From: Pristionchus mayeri
Lineage: Eukaryota; Nematoda; Chromadorea; Rhabditida; Neodiplogasteridae
DNA length: 64,000 nucleotides
Reading direction: 5' to 3'
Assembly (NCBI GenBank): GCA_036245805.1
Contig: BTRK01000004.1
Coordinates: 29,125,541-29,189,540, forward strand
Shown piece by piece: positions 50,125 through 61,824 of this stretch; position 1 is the stretch's first letter; the number at the start of each line of letters is the position of its first letter. Made by a program: the position numbers and the translations under genes. A model generated the notes under the pieces. The model was not told where the DNA came from and did no database searches. It saw nothing but the letters and a program-made list of their open reading frames with translations.

Positions 50125-53100
50125 TCAGTTCGGGGCGGGAGCCGTCGTGCCTACAGTAGTCTGCTTGGTCTCATCGTGACAATCGGCAATCTGGCCTACC
50201 AGCTGACTAGATTCTGTGGGCACCGCGTTGAAGTTCTCGTGAGGCAGCGCGTTTCTGAAAGAGAGAAATTGTGAATGTAATGCATACGAAAGATCAAAGA
50301 TCAAACTACAGGTGTACCTTCGAGGGAAGAAGGCGTGTTCTGTCTCGTACTTGAGGAGATTGGGCAGACGAGAAGTGTAGATGTCGGCCAGTCTGCAACG
50401 ATCAGAGTACAGAGATCAAAGATCATCCTCTGGTCACCTGCAGAGTCGTCGACTGAAGAAGGTCATCTGGTGGTAAGTGCGGAAGAGAGAACCGAAGCGG
50501 GGATTGAAGATCGCCTTCACTTGCTCACTTAACAAGTTATCGATTGATTATGACGAATTGTGTGCCTGACCATTTCGACCACTGGTGGATCGAAGCTTCG
50601 TATCTTTGGATCGTACTTGGATCGTACTGTTTCTAACAATTTCATATCGTGTTTCACGTCTTGGCATAAGGGAGGCAAATCAAAGGAACAGCAATATATT
50701 GCAGTTATGTCATCATTTAAAAACCAGAATATCTTCGGAGAGGTGTACATTGTCAGCACTGCACATTTTTTTAACTATATAGAGGGTGGCAAATAAAGTG
50801 TGTTCGTACCGTATCTTGGTCCTCTCTTCCATCCACTCCTGGATGATCTCTTCTGCTTCCGAGTCTCCTTTTGTGCGTCCTCTCTCCCTCTCGATCAGCA
50901 GAGTCAGTGTCTCCAACCACATGATACCCTGCCATACACCACATTGGAGATAGCACATTATAAAGAAAAGGTTTCAAGAACGAAGTGTGACGAAAAAAAG
51001 GTGTCACAGAACATACAGAGATGAAAAAGCATGGTCATCCTACCGTTGGAAACCGTAGCCTAGTGGTCTAAGGCGCTGTAATTTACATACCTATGGTAGG
51101 GTGGGTTCGAGTCCCGGCTTCTGCCGTGACTTTTGCCAAGCTCGTACAATTTTTGCCTACTGTTGGGTACTTCCCCCGAAGCTTGGCAAAGGTGACTGTA
51201 GAGGTTGGGATTCGAACCCCATACCTTAGGATCCACCATAGGATTAATCCTATGGTAGGTTTGACCATGGGTTTTTCATCTGTGAGAACATATATCATTA
51301 ATTCGTTTTCTAATTAGTAAATACTCAGAATTTCCCAAATTTGGGGTACCTTCTGGTAGAATTCTTCGTTCTGACTCCTGATCTCTCTCGCCAGTTCGGG
51401 GACGATCGCAGCCGTGCCCCATCCCAGTCTGCAAGGAAACCATTCATGCAATTCTGAGTATTGAATGTCTACGCGAAATTTTACCAATAGGTCCAGATTT
51501 TCACATTTCTTTGTGCTTCAACTAATTAACATGGGTATAAACCCAATATTTCAAATATCACGCCTCTCACGAGAGAATCAGGACAACCCTGGTACAATCG
51601 AAAAAGTCGATTTTGAGGTTTTCGCAGTTCCTGGGGTAATCTATGGCTCTGAATCCGATTCCGGGTCGATCTGCAGCCTATCTCGATCGGCAGCTGCAGC
51701 AGCTTGCTGCACAGACTTGAAACTTTGTCTTTCGAGGTTCTGAAAATGACTTCAAATTTCTTCGAGCTGGCTGAAATTTGGCCTGTGGACATCAATTATG
51801 ACCTATTTTGACTATTCGAGCTAATTTTGAAGTTGGCCAATCGAATCGGTCTGAGTAGTTTTTCTGCTCTAACTTTTTTAGTTCGAAACATAGACAGACC
51901 AAACTTTTGCATCATTTAGAGACTTTAATTCTGCATCTCCATGATTTTTTTCAGATTTTTACCACTCGCTCTAGGTACTTTTGTAAGCGAAAAACAGCGA
52001 AAATTAGAGTGAGTCGCACGGCTGCACGAAGTACTGAGTGCGTTAGGCGTTACGCTTCGAAACTGATGATCTGGGGTTCGACTCCTAAAGATGGCAAACG
52101 TGTTTTGCCCTTATCTAAATGTTATCTACATAATAATTTCGCATCGCCAAGTGTTCATTCACCTTTTGCATAAGAAGTATGAGAGGAGACGTATCTGCTG
52201 AAACCTGTCACATTCAGAGGTTACAAAGGGTAATTAAACACAAAAATATGTCGTAGATTTATTATAAGACAAGCAAAACATGTTTGCCATCATTGGGAGT
52301 CGAACCCCAGACCATCAGTTTCGAAGCGTAACGCCTAACGCACTCAGTACTTCGTGCAGCCGTGCGACTCACTCTCATTTACGCTGTTTTTCGCTTACAA
52401 AAGTACCTAGACCGAGTGGTAAAAATCTGAAAAAAATCATGGAGATGCAGAATTAAATTCTCTAAATGATGCAAAAGTTTGGTCTGTCTATGTTTCGAAC
52501 TAAAAAAGTTAGAGCAGAAAAACTACTCAGACCGATTCGATTGGCCAACTTCAAAATTAGCTCGAATAGTCAAAATAGGTCATAATTGATGTCTACAGGC
52601 CAAATTTCAGCCAGCTCGAAGAAATTTGAAGCCATTTTCAGAACCTCGAAAGACAAAGTTTCAAGTCTGTGCAGCAAGCTGCTGCAGCTGCCGATCGAGA
52701 TAGGCTGCAGATCGGGCACTCCTGCAGAAGCCCAGATCGGGGTAACAATAGTGGCTAATGGTATCGGGAGTAGAGCCCAAGCAGGTAAGCCATAACCTTA
52801 GATTGCAGAACCCTGATACATACTAGAGAAAGTTTTAGCCTAAATGCTCAATCCTGTCGCTATATAGCGCCTTTTCGAGCGCCTGCTGGAATGATGCCTA
52901 ACCTAAAATAGCGTCAGTTCGCGGCTTCCCTCCGCGTGTAGGCTAAACAGTACGACAATACAAACATGTCTAAGGGTTCGGCAGTCTCAAGGTACGACTT
53001 ACCGGACTGGGGTCTACTCCTAACACCACTATTGTTACCCCGATCTGGGCTTCTGCAGGAGTGCCGCAGATCGACCCGGAATCGAATTCAGAGCCATAGA

Positions 53101-56100
53101 TTACCCCAGGAACTGCCAAAACCTCAAAATCGACTTTTTCGATTGTACAATGATAAGGGCGTTTTGTCCTGATTCTCTCGTGAGAGGCGTGATATATTTT
53201 CATAACATGCTTGGAAATAAAACTTGTATTCTAATAGTCGATAACAATGCCTACCGTAGCATGGGATCGGCGAGATCGGTGTAGATGTGATCACCGAAGT
53301 ACAGTACTCCCTTCGTGCCGAAACCAGCTCGCAGCGAGAGTTCGTCGATATTGCCCTACAATCGAGTTTTCGAGTACTGGTTTTTATGGTTCCAAATACT
53401 CTAGTAATGCTGTAAAACTTTTTACAAGGATACCTTTGCAATATCAAAGGTAATAAATTGCTTCCATCGAAATTGCTTCACTTTTCGTCATATGCGATTG
53501 AACATTGATCTATCGTACCCCCGAGTAGACTCGTCCCTTCTCCATCTTGTTCACTTTCTCGTAGCTCAGTTTCTTCGTCTTCTCATCGTACAATCGGAAG
53601 GGAGCATTCCCAGAGAAGAACGCCGGCTTCTTCGCCTGCCAATTTAAAAATATAACTACTTATTTTTATTGTATATATTTAAAAAAAACAATATCCACAT
53701 TGCAAATCAACATCACTGTTTCAGTTTCAGCCAATAACCTTTACACGGCCAAACAGCGACTCAATGGAGATCACTTTCGTCTTCTCCCTCTCCCCTCTCT
53801 CACCGACACGACGACATGGGAGAAGAGATCCCTCCATCCACTGCCCAGCATGTACTCCATCCCACGGTTCCTGAAGGGAACATTACCTCAATCTCCCTGA
53901 ATTACGTTCCACTCACTCCTTTGAGTGACAATTCCATGCTAAATTCACCAAATAATCTCCCATGTTATTTACAAACCCCAAATAACCTATGCCTACAGCC
54001 TACTCACATAACCACAATAACATAATAATCAATTCTAGGCCGCAATCAATTCAAAGGGGGAATGGCTAACATGAATTCGAAGGGCGAGTTGGTGACCATG
54101 AACAACTGCCGATCGTTTCGTACCAACTTCTCCAGATACTCTCCGAGGCCTGCGAATATTTTACTTATATCTTTATCAATGTTATGACTGGAATGCTTTT
54201 TAATTTTAAATTACAATATGCTTGTTTTGTTTCATCCTAATCTTATTCTTCTTAATATTCTTTCATTGTAATTTCCGCACTTTGTTTTTTTATCCCTTTG
54301 TTTATTTCTTCTATAAAATCTCCTTCCTCCTCCTCCTCTCTTCCATTTTCTCTCACTTCGCGCGATTACGATATCATACTGTTGATTACGGTAGAAAGGA
54401 ACACGTGAGCATTCTTGTTCTATTGCAGATATCTACGACGTTTGACGCGTGTCTCTCGTAGCCCGTCCCAAGATGTGACCCCTTCCCCCTCATGGAACTC
54501 CCCCGATTGGTTGATAAACAGTTGTCAGCTTATGTCGCTGTGGTCATTCGTCTTCCCTGATCTCTGACTGGATGATCAGCATGACTCTTGTTGTTTTGTT
54601 ACTGTTGTTACTTGTTGTTACTGCATCCTCTAATCTTCCATGACCATAATTCCTATCCCACCAGTCCCTTCCCTTCCTCCCTCTCTCACCTCCATTCTTA
54701 TGCACGTATCTCTCCATGTCCCCTTGCACTGTACGGTAGAGCTCGCCCGAGATGTGCACGTGGCCAACACTGTCCTGCAGGGAAGAAAGAGATCAAAGAA
54801 TGGCGAATGGCGTACACATTAGAACATACTTGTTGCATCCATCCAGTTACCTCATTGTATGGTGCATGTAAAATAATCGCAAACGTTCTTACTTTTGCAT
54901 TAGCTTTCAGGCTCTGATATTCGATACAGCCCAAAGGTCAAAGATCAACTGACAGCGACATCCTGGTAGAGGACGGGCGGGTCGAACTCGATGGCCCTAT
55001 CGTCGAAGTACTGTACCGTAGTCGCCAGCAAACCTCAAGTAACAGAAAGAAGTATTTTATTAATCATGGCCGTATTTTTACACTAAAAATTATTTAATTC
55101 TAGATCTGTACAAGTGCAACACAATAAGTTAAACTCTGGCAGAAAGATCAAAGATCACTGACCGGCCCATGGCAAAGAGAAGAGGTCGATCAGCTGGGGG
55201 AAAGCGCGACCAGCTGCATCGGGAAGGGAGAATCCACCGTACAGCGAACGAACCTGCGAGTAAGTGATACATCTCAACTCAGCTCAGTGCCTTAGAGAAA
55301 AGCCCCAGTCGAGGCTCGATTGAGTAAATTTCATAGGCCAAAGAATTGCGAATGAATCGATTATATATCCTTTTCGGGCCAATAACAATATCAAATGAAA
55401 TTTAGACTACACTCACCTCCTCGTCACTAAGCTTTCTCCTTCCACGATGCACCGTCCCTGCGATTTACTCATTTTAATTTAGCCACATTTTTGCCCGAAC
55501 CAAACCAAAAAACACGTGTTTTCCTGAATCATCTTCCTCCCGTAATATATAAGTTACTGTAATTTCATCAATACCACATCCTACCGTACCTCTCTGTATC
55601 TGAGAGAATGCGTCGACCTTGAGCAGGCAGCACTTGGCCACGTCGAAGTGGAGACCTCGGATGGCGAAGGAATCGTCGTACGGAATGTCCTCCAGTTCAC
55701 GGGGATACTGTAATCATCCTGTTATTGATCGTCTGCTACACTTTGCCAATCAATTATACTGAATCATTTCTCGTATCTATCTCTCATTGTCTCGGTTGAA
55801 TCCAAAAAATGGTTATAAGAATAACTTCTGTAATAGAGTATCCGCAATGGATGGATACAGTTACTCCATTTTAGAACTTTAAACTCTGTATTTTTCACTT
55901 GTTATTTAATTATTTCAGAACTGCTGATTACATTGTAGTGGTCGACGAGTCTCTTGAGTGCGAGTCGGTAGATCAGTGGATTGAGCTCCCTCGTGTACAC
56001 TGCCAGTGTGTAGTCATAGTCGAAACCGTAGATCTGCCAATTACCTCATTAGTTTTTAAATTAAGTTTGGAATACTATTGTAGGAATGGGAATACTATTC

Positions 56101-56739
56101 AGTGATAAATCCACCATCACAGTCGCATTCATGTGATGCTTATAAGCAGGATAAGAATCCCAATGAGTTCACCTGTATTCTGCTGAGGTCGAGGTCGTTA
56201 TTGACGAAGACTGCCCTCGGATCGACCCTCTGGCAGACACTCGAACGAGACACCGCGTCTCTCAAGGATGAAAAATTCCATCTACTTCCTTTCCCATCCA
56301 ATTTCTAAGCAGTGGTCGAAAAGTAAGTCCAATATAACGTAACGTTTTCAGAGTTCAGACAAGTGTAACAGTAGAAAACGTGCACTTTTTGAATTAATTT
56401 TAATTTTTTTACCCATTTTCAACGATTTCTTATCAAATTTTTAAAAAAAACGTGCCCACTTCTTACAACATTTGTGACCTACCCTTTCGACCACTGTTTC
56501 TAAGTATCAACATACATCCACTCATTGGTTACAGTTCTCATTCATCTGGCTCAGCCTGGGAGAAGTAGTCCCTCTCTCAATCTCTAGACTACTCACTTCC
56601 TGGCAGCTTCGTACATGCTCCTCAGTCTGGCAGCCGATGGATTGGCAGGGGAGGGGGAGATTGCAGCTGCAGCCTCTGCAGCCGTGGTGCTGGCCGTCCT
56701 CCGCAGCTCCCATCGAGCGAGCAATCGGAGTGGACGCAT
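50125..56739 (-). CDS. NT5DC2/3-like HAD-family 5'-nucleotidase protein
   Basis: Seventeen minus-strand exons give 527 aa: 56597-56739, 56173-56239, 55932-56033, 55590-55707, 55417-55457, 55163-55253, 54954-55033, 54690-54774, 54071-54149, 53804-53870, 53519-53635, 53255-53355, 51350-51428, 50810-50928, 50438-50527, 50318-50392 and 50125-50254. The start MRPLRLLARWELRRTAST resembles a mitochondrial presequence. HAD motifs are intact: motif I YGFDYDYTLA, motif II VTNSP, the motif III lysine in AKKPAFF and motif IV YFGDHIYTDLAD. Family blocks YPREL...FAIRGLHFD, LIDLFSLPWAGLL, GWGTAAIVPELAREI and FGSLFRTYHQMTFFSRRL match NT5DC2/3 more than NT5C2. The family's substrate is poorly defined. The 1.8-kb intron 51429-53254 is filled by foldback transposons. 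Confidence 0.93.
51050..51275. mobile_element. Short foldback with tRNA-like sequence in both arms
   Basis: GGGTTCGAGTCCC (51111-51123) with downstream TTTGCCAAGCT is mirrored by AGCTTGGCAAAGG and GGGATTCGAACCCC (51180-51220). On the + strand the left arm also has a D-arm/A-box-like TAGCCTAGTGGTCTAAGGCG. It lies in the 421-bp NT5DC intron 50929-51349. The outer limits are approximate. Confidence 0.55.
51558..53192. mobile_element. 1.6-kb foldback element with head-to-head tRNA-like sequences
   Basis: Long inverted arms (51558-52110 against 52270-53192, the latter interrupted by another insertion) begin TCACGCCTCTCACGAGAG and end with its complement, next to TA on both sides. In each arm, close to the centre, a tRNA-like block with GGGTTCGACTCC or its complement lies at 52010-52095 and 52285-52380. 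No transposase is encoded. It occupies almost the whole NT5DC intron 51429-53254. Confidence 0.75.
52715..53065. mobile_element. 351-bp MITE nested in the foldback, 8-bp duplication
   Basis: Terminal repeats begin GGCACTCCTGCAGAAGCCC and end with its complement, with about 40 bp of pairing. GCAGATCG flanks both ends (52707-52714 and 53066-53073), an 8-bp target duplication typical of hAT-type transposons. The intact opposite arm of the host foldback shows the empty site, so the insertion is younger than the host element. Confidence 0.85.
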
Positions 56740-57193
56740 ATCGACTAGAGAGACAAGTCCATGTGATCCCTTCTCTCACGAGGAAGAGTTCCCTCCCACA
56801 ACAGATACTCTCGCAGTAGTCTAACCAACTGTTCACTCTTATCACAACATCGAACGAGGATTAAGAACTGTGAGTTTATCGACGATTTGAGAAGAGAAGC
56901 AGAAAGAAGAGAAGGAAGAGGACAATCAAGATGGAAGGGACGAATGAGAAAGGTCGACTCTCTCGATGATTAGGAAGTCAGCGTGGCAGAGTGCACTAAT
57001 CTCCATTCCCCTACTTCCCTTCTATTCTCCCTCTTGTTAGCATGCAACATTCTTACTCTTCCAAGCATTCAAACTACTGAAAGGGAAGAATAACAAACTC
57101 AACAATACGACAACAACAGATGATAACAGTGAACGATCAAACTACCCATATGAGCGAGGGGGAATTCAGTGGACGAGGGGAAAGGGGCGGAGC
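56740..57193. other. Spacer between ZNF593-like and NT5DC genes
   Basis: 455 bp. On the minus strand an acceptor (GTCTCTCTAG) ends 5 nt before the NT5DC start codon (boundary at 56745). A hydrophilic frame on the + strand is not supported as a gene. Confidence 0.5.
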
Positions 57194-58161
57194 CTATCCG
57201 ATCAGGGATTCGTCTGGTTTCGCTGCCGTGGGTCGGTTCTTGATGTGCGGGAAGATGCCCAGACCTCCAGCCGCCTCGGATTCCTATAAATTTTATGTTT
57301 TTCCACGCCCTTTCATGCTTGAATGAAATCCACTTCTAGTTTTTTTTCACTAAAATCTATGCAAGCAAACCAGATAAAATCTACTTTTCCGGTTTGTAGA
57401 CCGGGGGACATAAATACATGCAAGACACAAGTAGGATATAATGAATCATTCGTGAATACGTATGACATACAAGAGAAAACAAAAGTAGTTCGAAAAAAAT
57501 AAAAGAACATAAGAGTACCTTAATCGAGTAGGGCACCTCCTTGAGCTCCTTCAGGCGCTTCTTGTGCACCTAAAATCAAACTGCTTATTTTTATCATATA
57601 GATAGATGTTTCTTCATCTCACATCTATCAACCCCACATAAAATTAATGATACTAGCATCTAGGCCTGCAGAGGAACGCGTTCGAATAGACTGTAACTCA
57701 AATGGCAGTAAAGTATTCCCACCTTGCTCTTCTCGTGGATCTTCTTGGTGACCTCATCGACGAAGTATCGATTGCACTCGATGCAGTAGTGCTGTCCATC
57801 ACCAGGCAGATCGAGGTCCACCTGTAGAGAAGGGAGTAAGTATGTTGGATACGTGAGCAATGGGATGTAGGATAATAACTACGACGGTAAACAGTTTTCG
57901 CATCTCAAACACCTTCTCTATTAAGTTCATTTCTGTTTCCTTTGGGCACTATATTAATCGTCATGTTTGTATCATTCACGAACGCTCTCCAATCAGTAAT
58001 AGCACCGTCCTCTTCACTAGTCTTCGCTTGTCCTCCTCTCTCTCTCCTCCTACCTCCTGATTGGTCAGTTTGGCAGCCTTCTCTGGCTGGAGATCCTCGT
58101 GGATCTGGTCGATGTCCTTCCCCTTTCGCTTCCTCGTCTTGTTGTCTTCCTTCTGCGGCAT
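57194..58161 (-). CDS. ZNF593/Bud20-type zinc-finger ribosome-biogenesis protein
   Basis: Four minus-strand exons, 58054-58161, 57723-57821, 57519-57569 and 57194-57283, give 115 aa, the usual family length. The N-terminus is basic ([20 protein letters not shown]). The single U1-type C2H2 finger reads [18 protein letters not shown] with H-x5-H across the exon junction ([15 protein letters not shown]). It ends in a typical acidic/variable tail. In yeast Bud20 is a shuttling factor of pre-60S export; the human protein is ZNF593. An acceptor (CTACTCTCAG) ends 8 nt before the ATG. The gene sits between ccf-1 and the NT5DC gene on the same strand. Confidence 0.92.
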
Positions 58162-58836
58162 TTCTCACTCTGAGAGTAGACAACGATGAAATATCCTACC
58201 ACTACCATACGTTACAAAAGTCACTCCCCTGATGGTACTTACTCACTAGATATATCAAACCGAGGTAAACGGTTTCGTACACGAACAGATCCTTGCGTGA
58301 TGATTGTAAAAAAGAGATTTATGCACTAATTTTATGATCGGGATCGGGTCAGTTCGAACAAGTGACTCGATTCATTCAAAACAAATGCACGCGAGACGAA
58401 ATAATGAAAATAAGGAGAAGGAAACGAAGGGTGAAATAAGAAGGAATGATGTTAGAACTACTCGACATCTGTCACCTACTGTAGGAATATGCACAGATTC
58501 CGAGAATTATTCGGAGACACATATTACGAGACGAGGGAGAGGGAAAATGGTAGCAAAGGAAAAGAAAATACAAGGAAACGGTCCAATATACAATAAAGTT
58601 GGAACAACTTTCAATCGGCAGCCCGCAGTTATCGATTGCAGAATACAGTGTACAGCTCGACTGGGTAAGGGTTACGGTAGCGCCGGAGACAGAGACGGAG
58701 ATCAAAAACATGCATCGCAATGGTAGATTTATTTTTTAATCCAATATTTCGGACTAGTAGTAGGGGGACGGGGAGGACTGAGCTAGTGAGTGAAGGAGAG
58801 AGGGAGAGGAAGAGGGAGAGGTTGGATAGTGGACGA
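58162..58836. other. Spacer between ccf-1 and the ZNF593-like gene
   Basis: 675 bp holding the ccf-1 3' UTR. No other gene is supported. Confidence 0.5.
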
Positions 58837-61232
58837 TCAGCCAGAGACACTCTGCTCCCTCGCCTGTTCTTCCAAGAGATGCGCAGAGTTGGAGATGGAG
58901 AGGAAGTCGCCCAGACCGAAGAGACGACCCGCGCAGACGGGAGACACCTTCAGAGAGGGAGGAGATACAGGGAGGACGAGGAGGATTAAGGCCATATTGA
59001 GCAATGCGTTTTTGCATTAATCACTCGGCAAAAAAATATTGGAGGGTTTAAATATGAGAAAACAAACTACTCTGTCCCAGCTGTCCTGGAAGAACTGCTG
59101 CTTGATCTTGAAGAAGGTGTGCGCTGTCAAGAGGGCGTCCGATCCAGCCTGCAATGCACATGGGACTCAAGCTGTTGATGTCTCAAAAGAAAATAGTTAT
59201 CAAAACGGCCAATGTACAAGTCCGGACACTCGCGAAGTCATGAAAGACAACGAGATAATGAGGACTCCAGTTTCTTATTCGATGTGTAAATGACCGGCCC
59301 GGCATAGAGTCGGAAACGGGGATAAGCACATCGGAGACCAAACTTTTGCGATGCAGAGGAGAGGAAGCGAACTAGCAACTGCTTGCGTACTACCCTAGCG
59401 CTCTAACCACAAGGCCATGAGGGCAATCACGGGGTGGCTGGTACATGTGAACAATCACGTGCACACAATATTTGCTCGCTATAACGGCGTTCTCACCTGA
59501 TGCCTGGCTCCGATTCTCTTGACATCCAACTGGTCGGCGATCTCCTGCAGACCTCCCTTCAGCTTCGCTGCTTGGCACGGCTGCATCCTACAACAAGAAG
59601 AGGATAAAACAGTCTATTTTAGTTAAACATAATCAGTAAAAAACGATAAACTGATGATAAACTGTTAGGGTCGATCGTGAGAGCCAATAATTAAGAACTA
59701 TGTGCATTGGGTTTTTTTCAGATACCTGAGCAACAATTTGACGTCGTACGCCTTGGGGAAGAGCAGTCGATGGTAGTTGAAGAAATGATCCTCCTGAATA
59801 AGACAGATCGATACCAACATCAAATCACAATTATATTAGTTTTGAGAAATAAATAGTCGAAGACTAGCAAAATAATTTTGAACAATACATCTCAACGATC
59901 CCGTGAAAAAATAAAATGGTAGAAGATTCATCATCAAAGTAATATTTGATCATCTCGCTATGATTATTAATAATGTGCTCGTGAAATATTGATAAAAAAT
60001 AAAGCATCACAAATGCCACCACTTCGGACTAGTTAAACTGATCTATCCTCGAGAGTCTCGTACCTCTCTGGGCAGCTCCTGGAGGGTAATCGTCCTGAAG
60101 AGGTAGCCGAAGTCATAGCCAGCAGAGAAGGTGATCCACGTGATACGATCATCAACTATCAGGCCTGCAATGTCGATAGTGTTAATCAAAAATAATTCAC
60201 CACTCTAAACCACGGGGTCGTATCAAACAGAAAAAAATTATACAGGCAATCCACACATGTGAAGAAACTCTAAACAAGCTAGTGATTTTTACGATTTTTA
60301 CGAATTATTTAGGCAGGAATTGCTTAGTGATCATTCATGTAGCTGGTGCTCACCGGAGGTAGTAAGCAGCTCTCCGAAGACAGCGGTGGAAATTCCATCA
60401 GTCTGGAGACGATCGAAGTCTATTCCCGCTACTCGCAACATGTCCACGCTCTCCTGCAATAGTACTCATTTTGCTTTCATCAATAGTACTAATTGGGCAC
60501 ATTTTTTCATTAAAATTTAAAATGTTAATAGCATCGTCATACATCAGCCATTAAAATATATCGACTTAAGTATTAAATAAATAAACAAATTAGTAACCTG
60601 TGAAAACATGTCTTCTCCGAGGGAGAACATGAAGTTGAACTGCCAGACGTCGCCAGATGGAGGCAACTCACCCTTGTCATTCACCAGCGCGAATCCCACC
60701 TTAGATTAAGTCATTGACTACCATAAGTATCTAATACCCTTCGTTCATCCAGTACTAGTAGAAGTAAGTACCTGTATGAGCTTGAGCATGTTAACGTTGC
60801 AGGAGACTTGTTGATAATTGAAGTCCTCCTGAACAGAAGTATGAGCAATTATACATTTAAAAAAAAGCTGAATGACTGACTTTGCTTTTGAACTGTCCGA
60901 GTGGCGTGGCTACAACTCCGGGGAATTCAGTGTCCATCGCGACGTACCTGAGCGAATACATTGCCTGCGCGTGATCGATAGCATCGAGATAATGATAAAT
61001 ATAATTTACGGGTAATCTCTGATTAGCTCGCGCATCCTCCCAAACTCCTCTTCGACATTCGCCGCCCACACGTCATGGATCTTAATGAAGCAATTCAACT
61101 CAAAATGAAGGACAAATCGATAAATGAGAAATATACGAGAAGCGATGACATCACAATCACGTCACTGTCTTCTTCTGTGTACTTTAACGATAAGCTTTAA
61201 AAAATCACCTGAACGTTCGGTGCGGCGGACAT
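58837..61232 (-). CDS. ccf-1: CCR4-NOT deadenylase subunit CAF1/CNOT7
   Basis: Eleven minus-strand exons give 289 aa: 61209-61232, 61010-61080, 60881-60947, 60772-60828, 60598-60699, 60354-60453, 60064-60164, 59726-59793, 59497-59587, 59071-59148 and 58837-58947. The DEDD nuclease residues are all present: MDTEFPG (D, E), ITFSAGYDFGYL (D) and RIGARHQAGSDALLT (H, D). Flanking family blocks include IHDVWAANVEEEFGRMREL, FNFMFSLGEDM, LITHxx-equivalent VFGELLTTSGL and GRLFGLGDFL near the end. The enzyme shortens poly(A) tails in the cytoplasm as part of CCR4-NOT. The short first exon (MSAAPNVQ) follows an acceptor (CCATTTCAG) 15 nt upstream, a likely SL site. Length matches human CNOT7 (285 aa). 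Confidence 0.97.
59372..59440 (-). repeat. tRNA-like sequence in a ccf-1 intron
   Basis: On the minus strand GGCCTTGTGGTTAGAGCGCT is an A-box-like D arm, with CTAGTTCGCTTCC as a decayed B box. It is a degenerate tRNA-derived repeat in the intron 59149-59496. Confidence 0.4.
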
Positions 61233-61824
61233 TGTCGCTCCGTTTTACTGAAATGGTATGATATGAGCAATTTACCGAGAAACGAGTGCAAGAAAGCAAA
61301 CATGAGCGAAATTAGCTTACTTCGTAATGCATACAAAACGACACATACCAAGGACAGAACAAGGTTTGCATCTTTTACCCATGATCTTTCAATTGATATA
61401 CTACCCAAAAACGTGAGAATAATCGATAAAAACACTCAATGAACTCAATTAAATTCGAGAACTCTTAACCGGAAATTAAGAATGCGATTCCGTAGAATAA
61501 TGAATCCAGCCGATGGTTACCACTAAAAACCCGGTAATTTAAATATTCTACAGTATACCTCTAACTGAATTATTATTAAAAACATATTTTTTACTGAATC
61601 AGTCGAACTTGAAACCAAGGAAACTAGAAGGCACCGCCTATTTTTTGGCAACAAGCCAAGACGCGTACGCTTACATTCGCTTCGAGAGAAATATCTCGTT
61701 TGCCTATTCGACGTCAGCCTGTCTCAGCTTCTCATCGATTTTCCTCTCTCTCTCCTTTTCTGTCTTCTCTCTTTCCCTCATCGGTCGCTCCTCCTTCCAT
61801 TCCTCGACGACTCGTCGACCCCAG
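61233..61824. other. Divergent promoter region of ccf-1 and the carboxypeptidase gene
   Basis: About 590 bp between two divergent start codons. The minus-strand acceptor for ccf-1 is at 61248-61249. An upstream in-frame ATG at 61609 (+) could extend the carboxypeptidase by 72 residues, but the hydrophobic signal sequence begins at 61825, so the latter was preferred. Confidence 0.5.

Noticed and set aside
30180..52380. Functional tRNA genes
   Set aside because: B boxes are good in several places, but none of the candidates I folded by eye forms a paired acceptor stem; they sit in repeats.
58754..59017. 87-codon frame overlapping the last ccf-1 exon
   Set aside because: Only the other frame gives the GRLFGLGDFL family ending and follows a clear polypyrimidine tract and AG.
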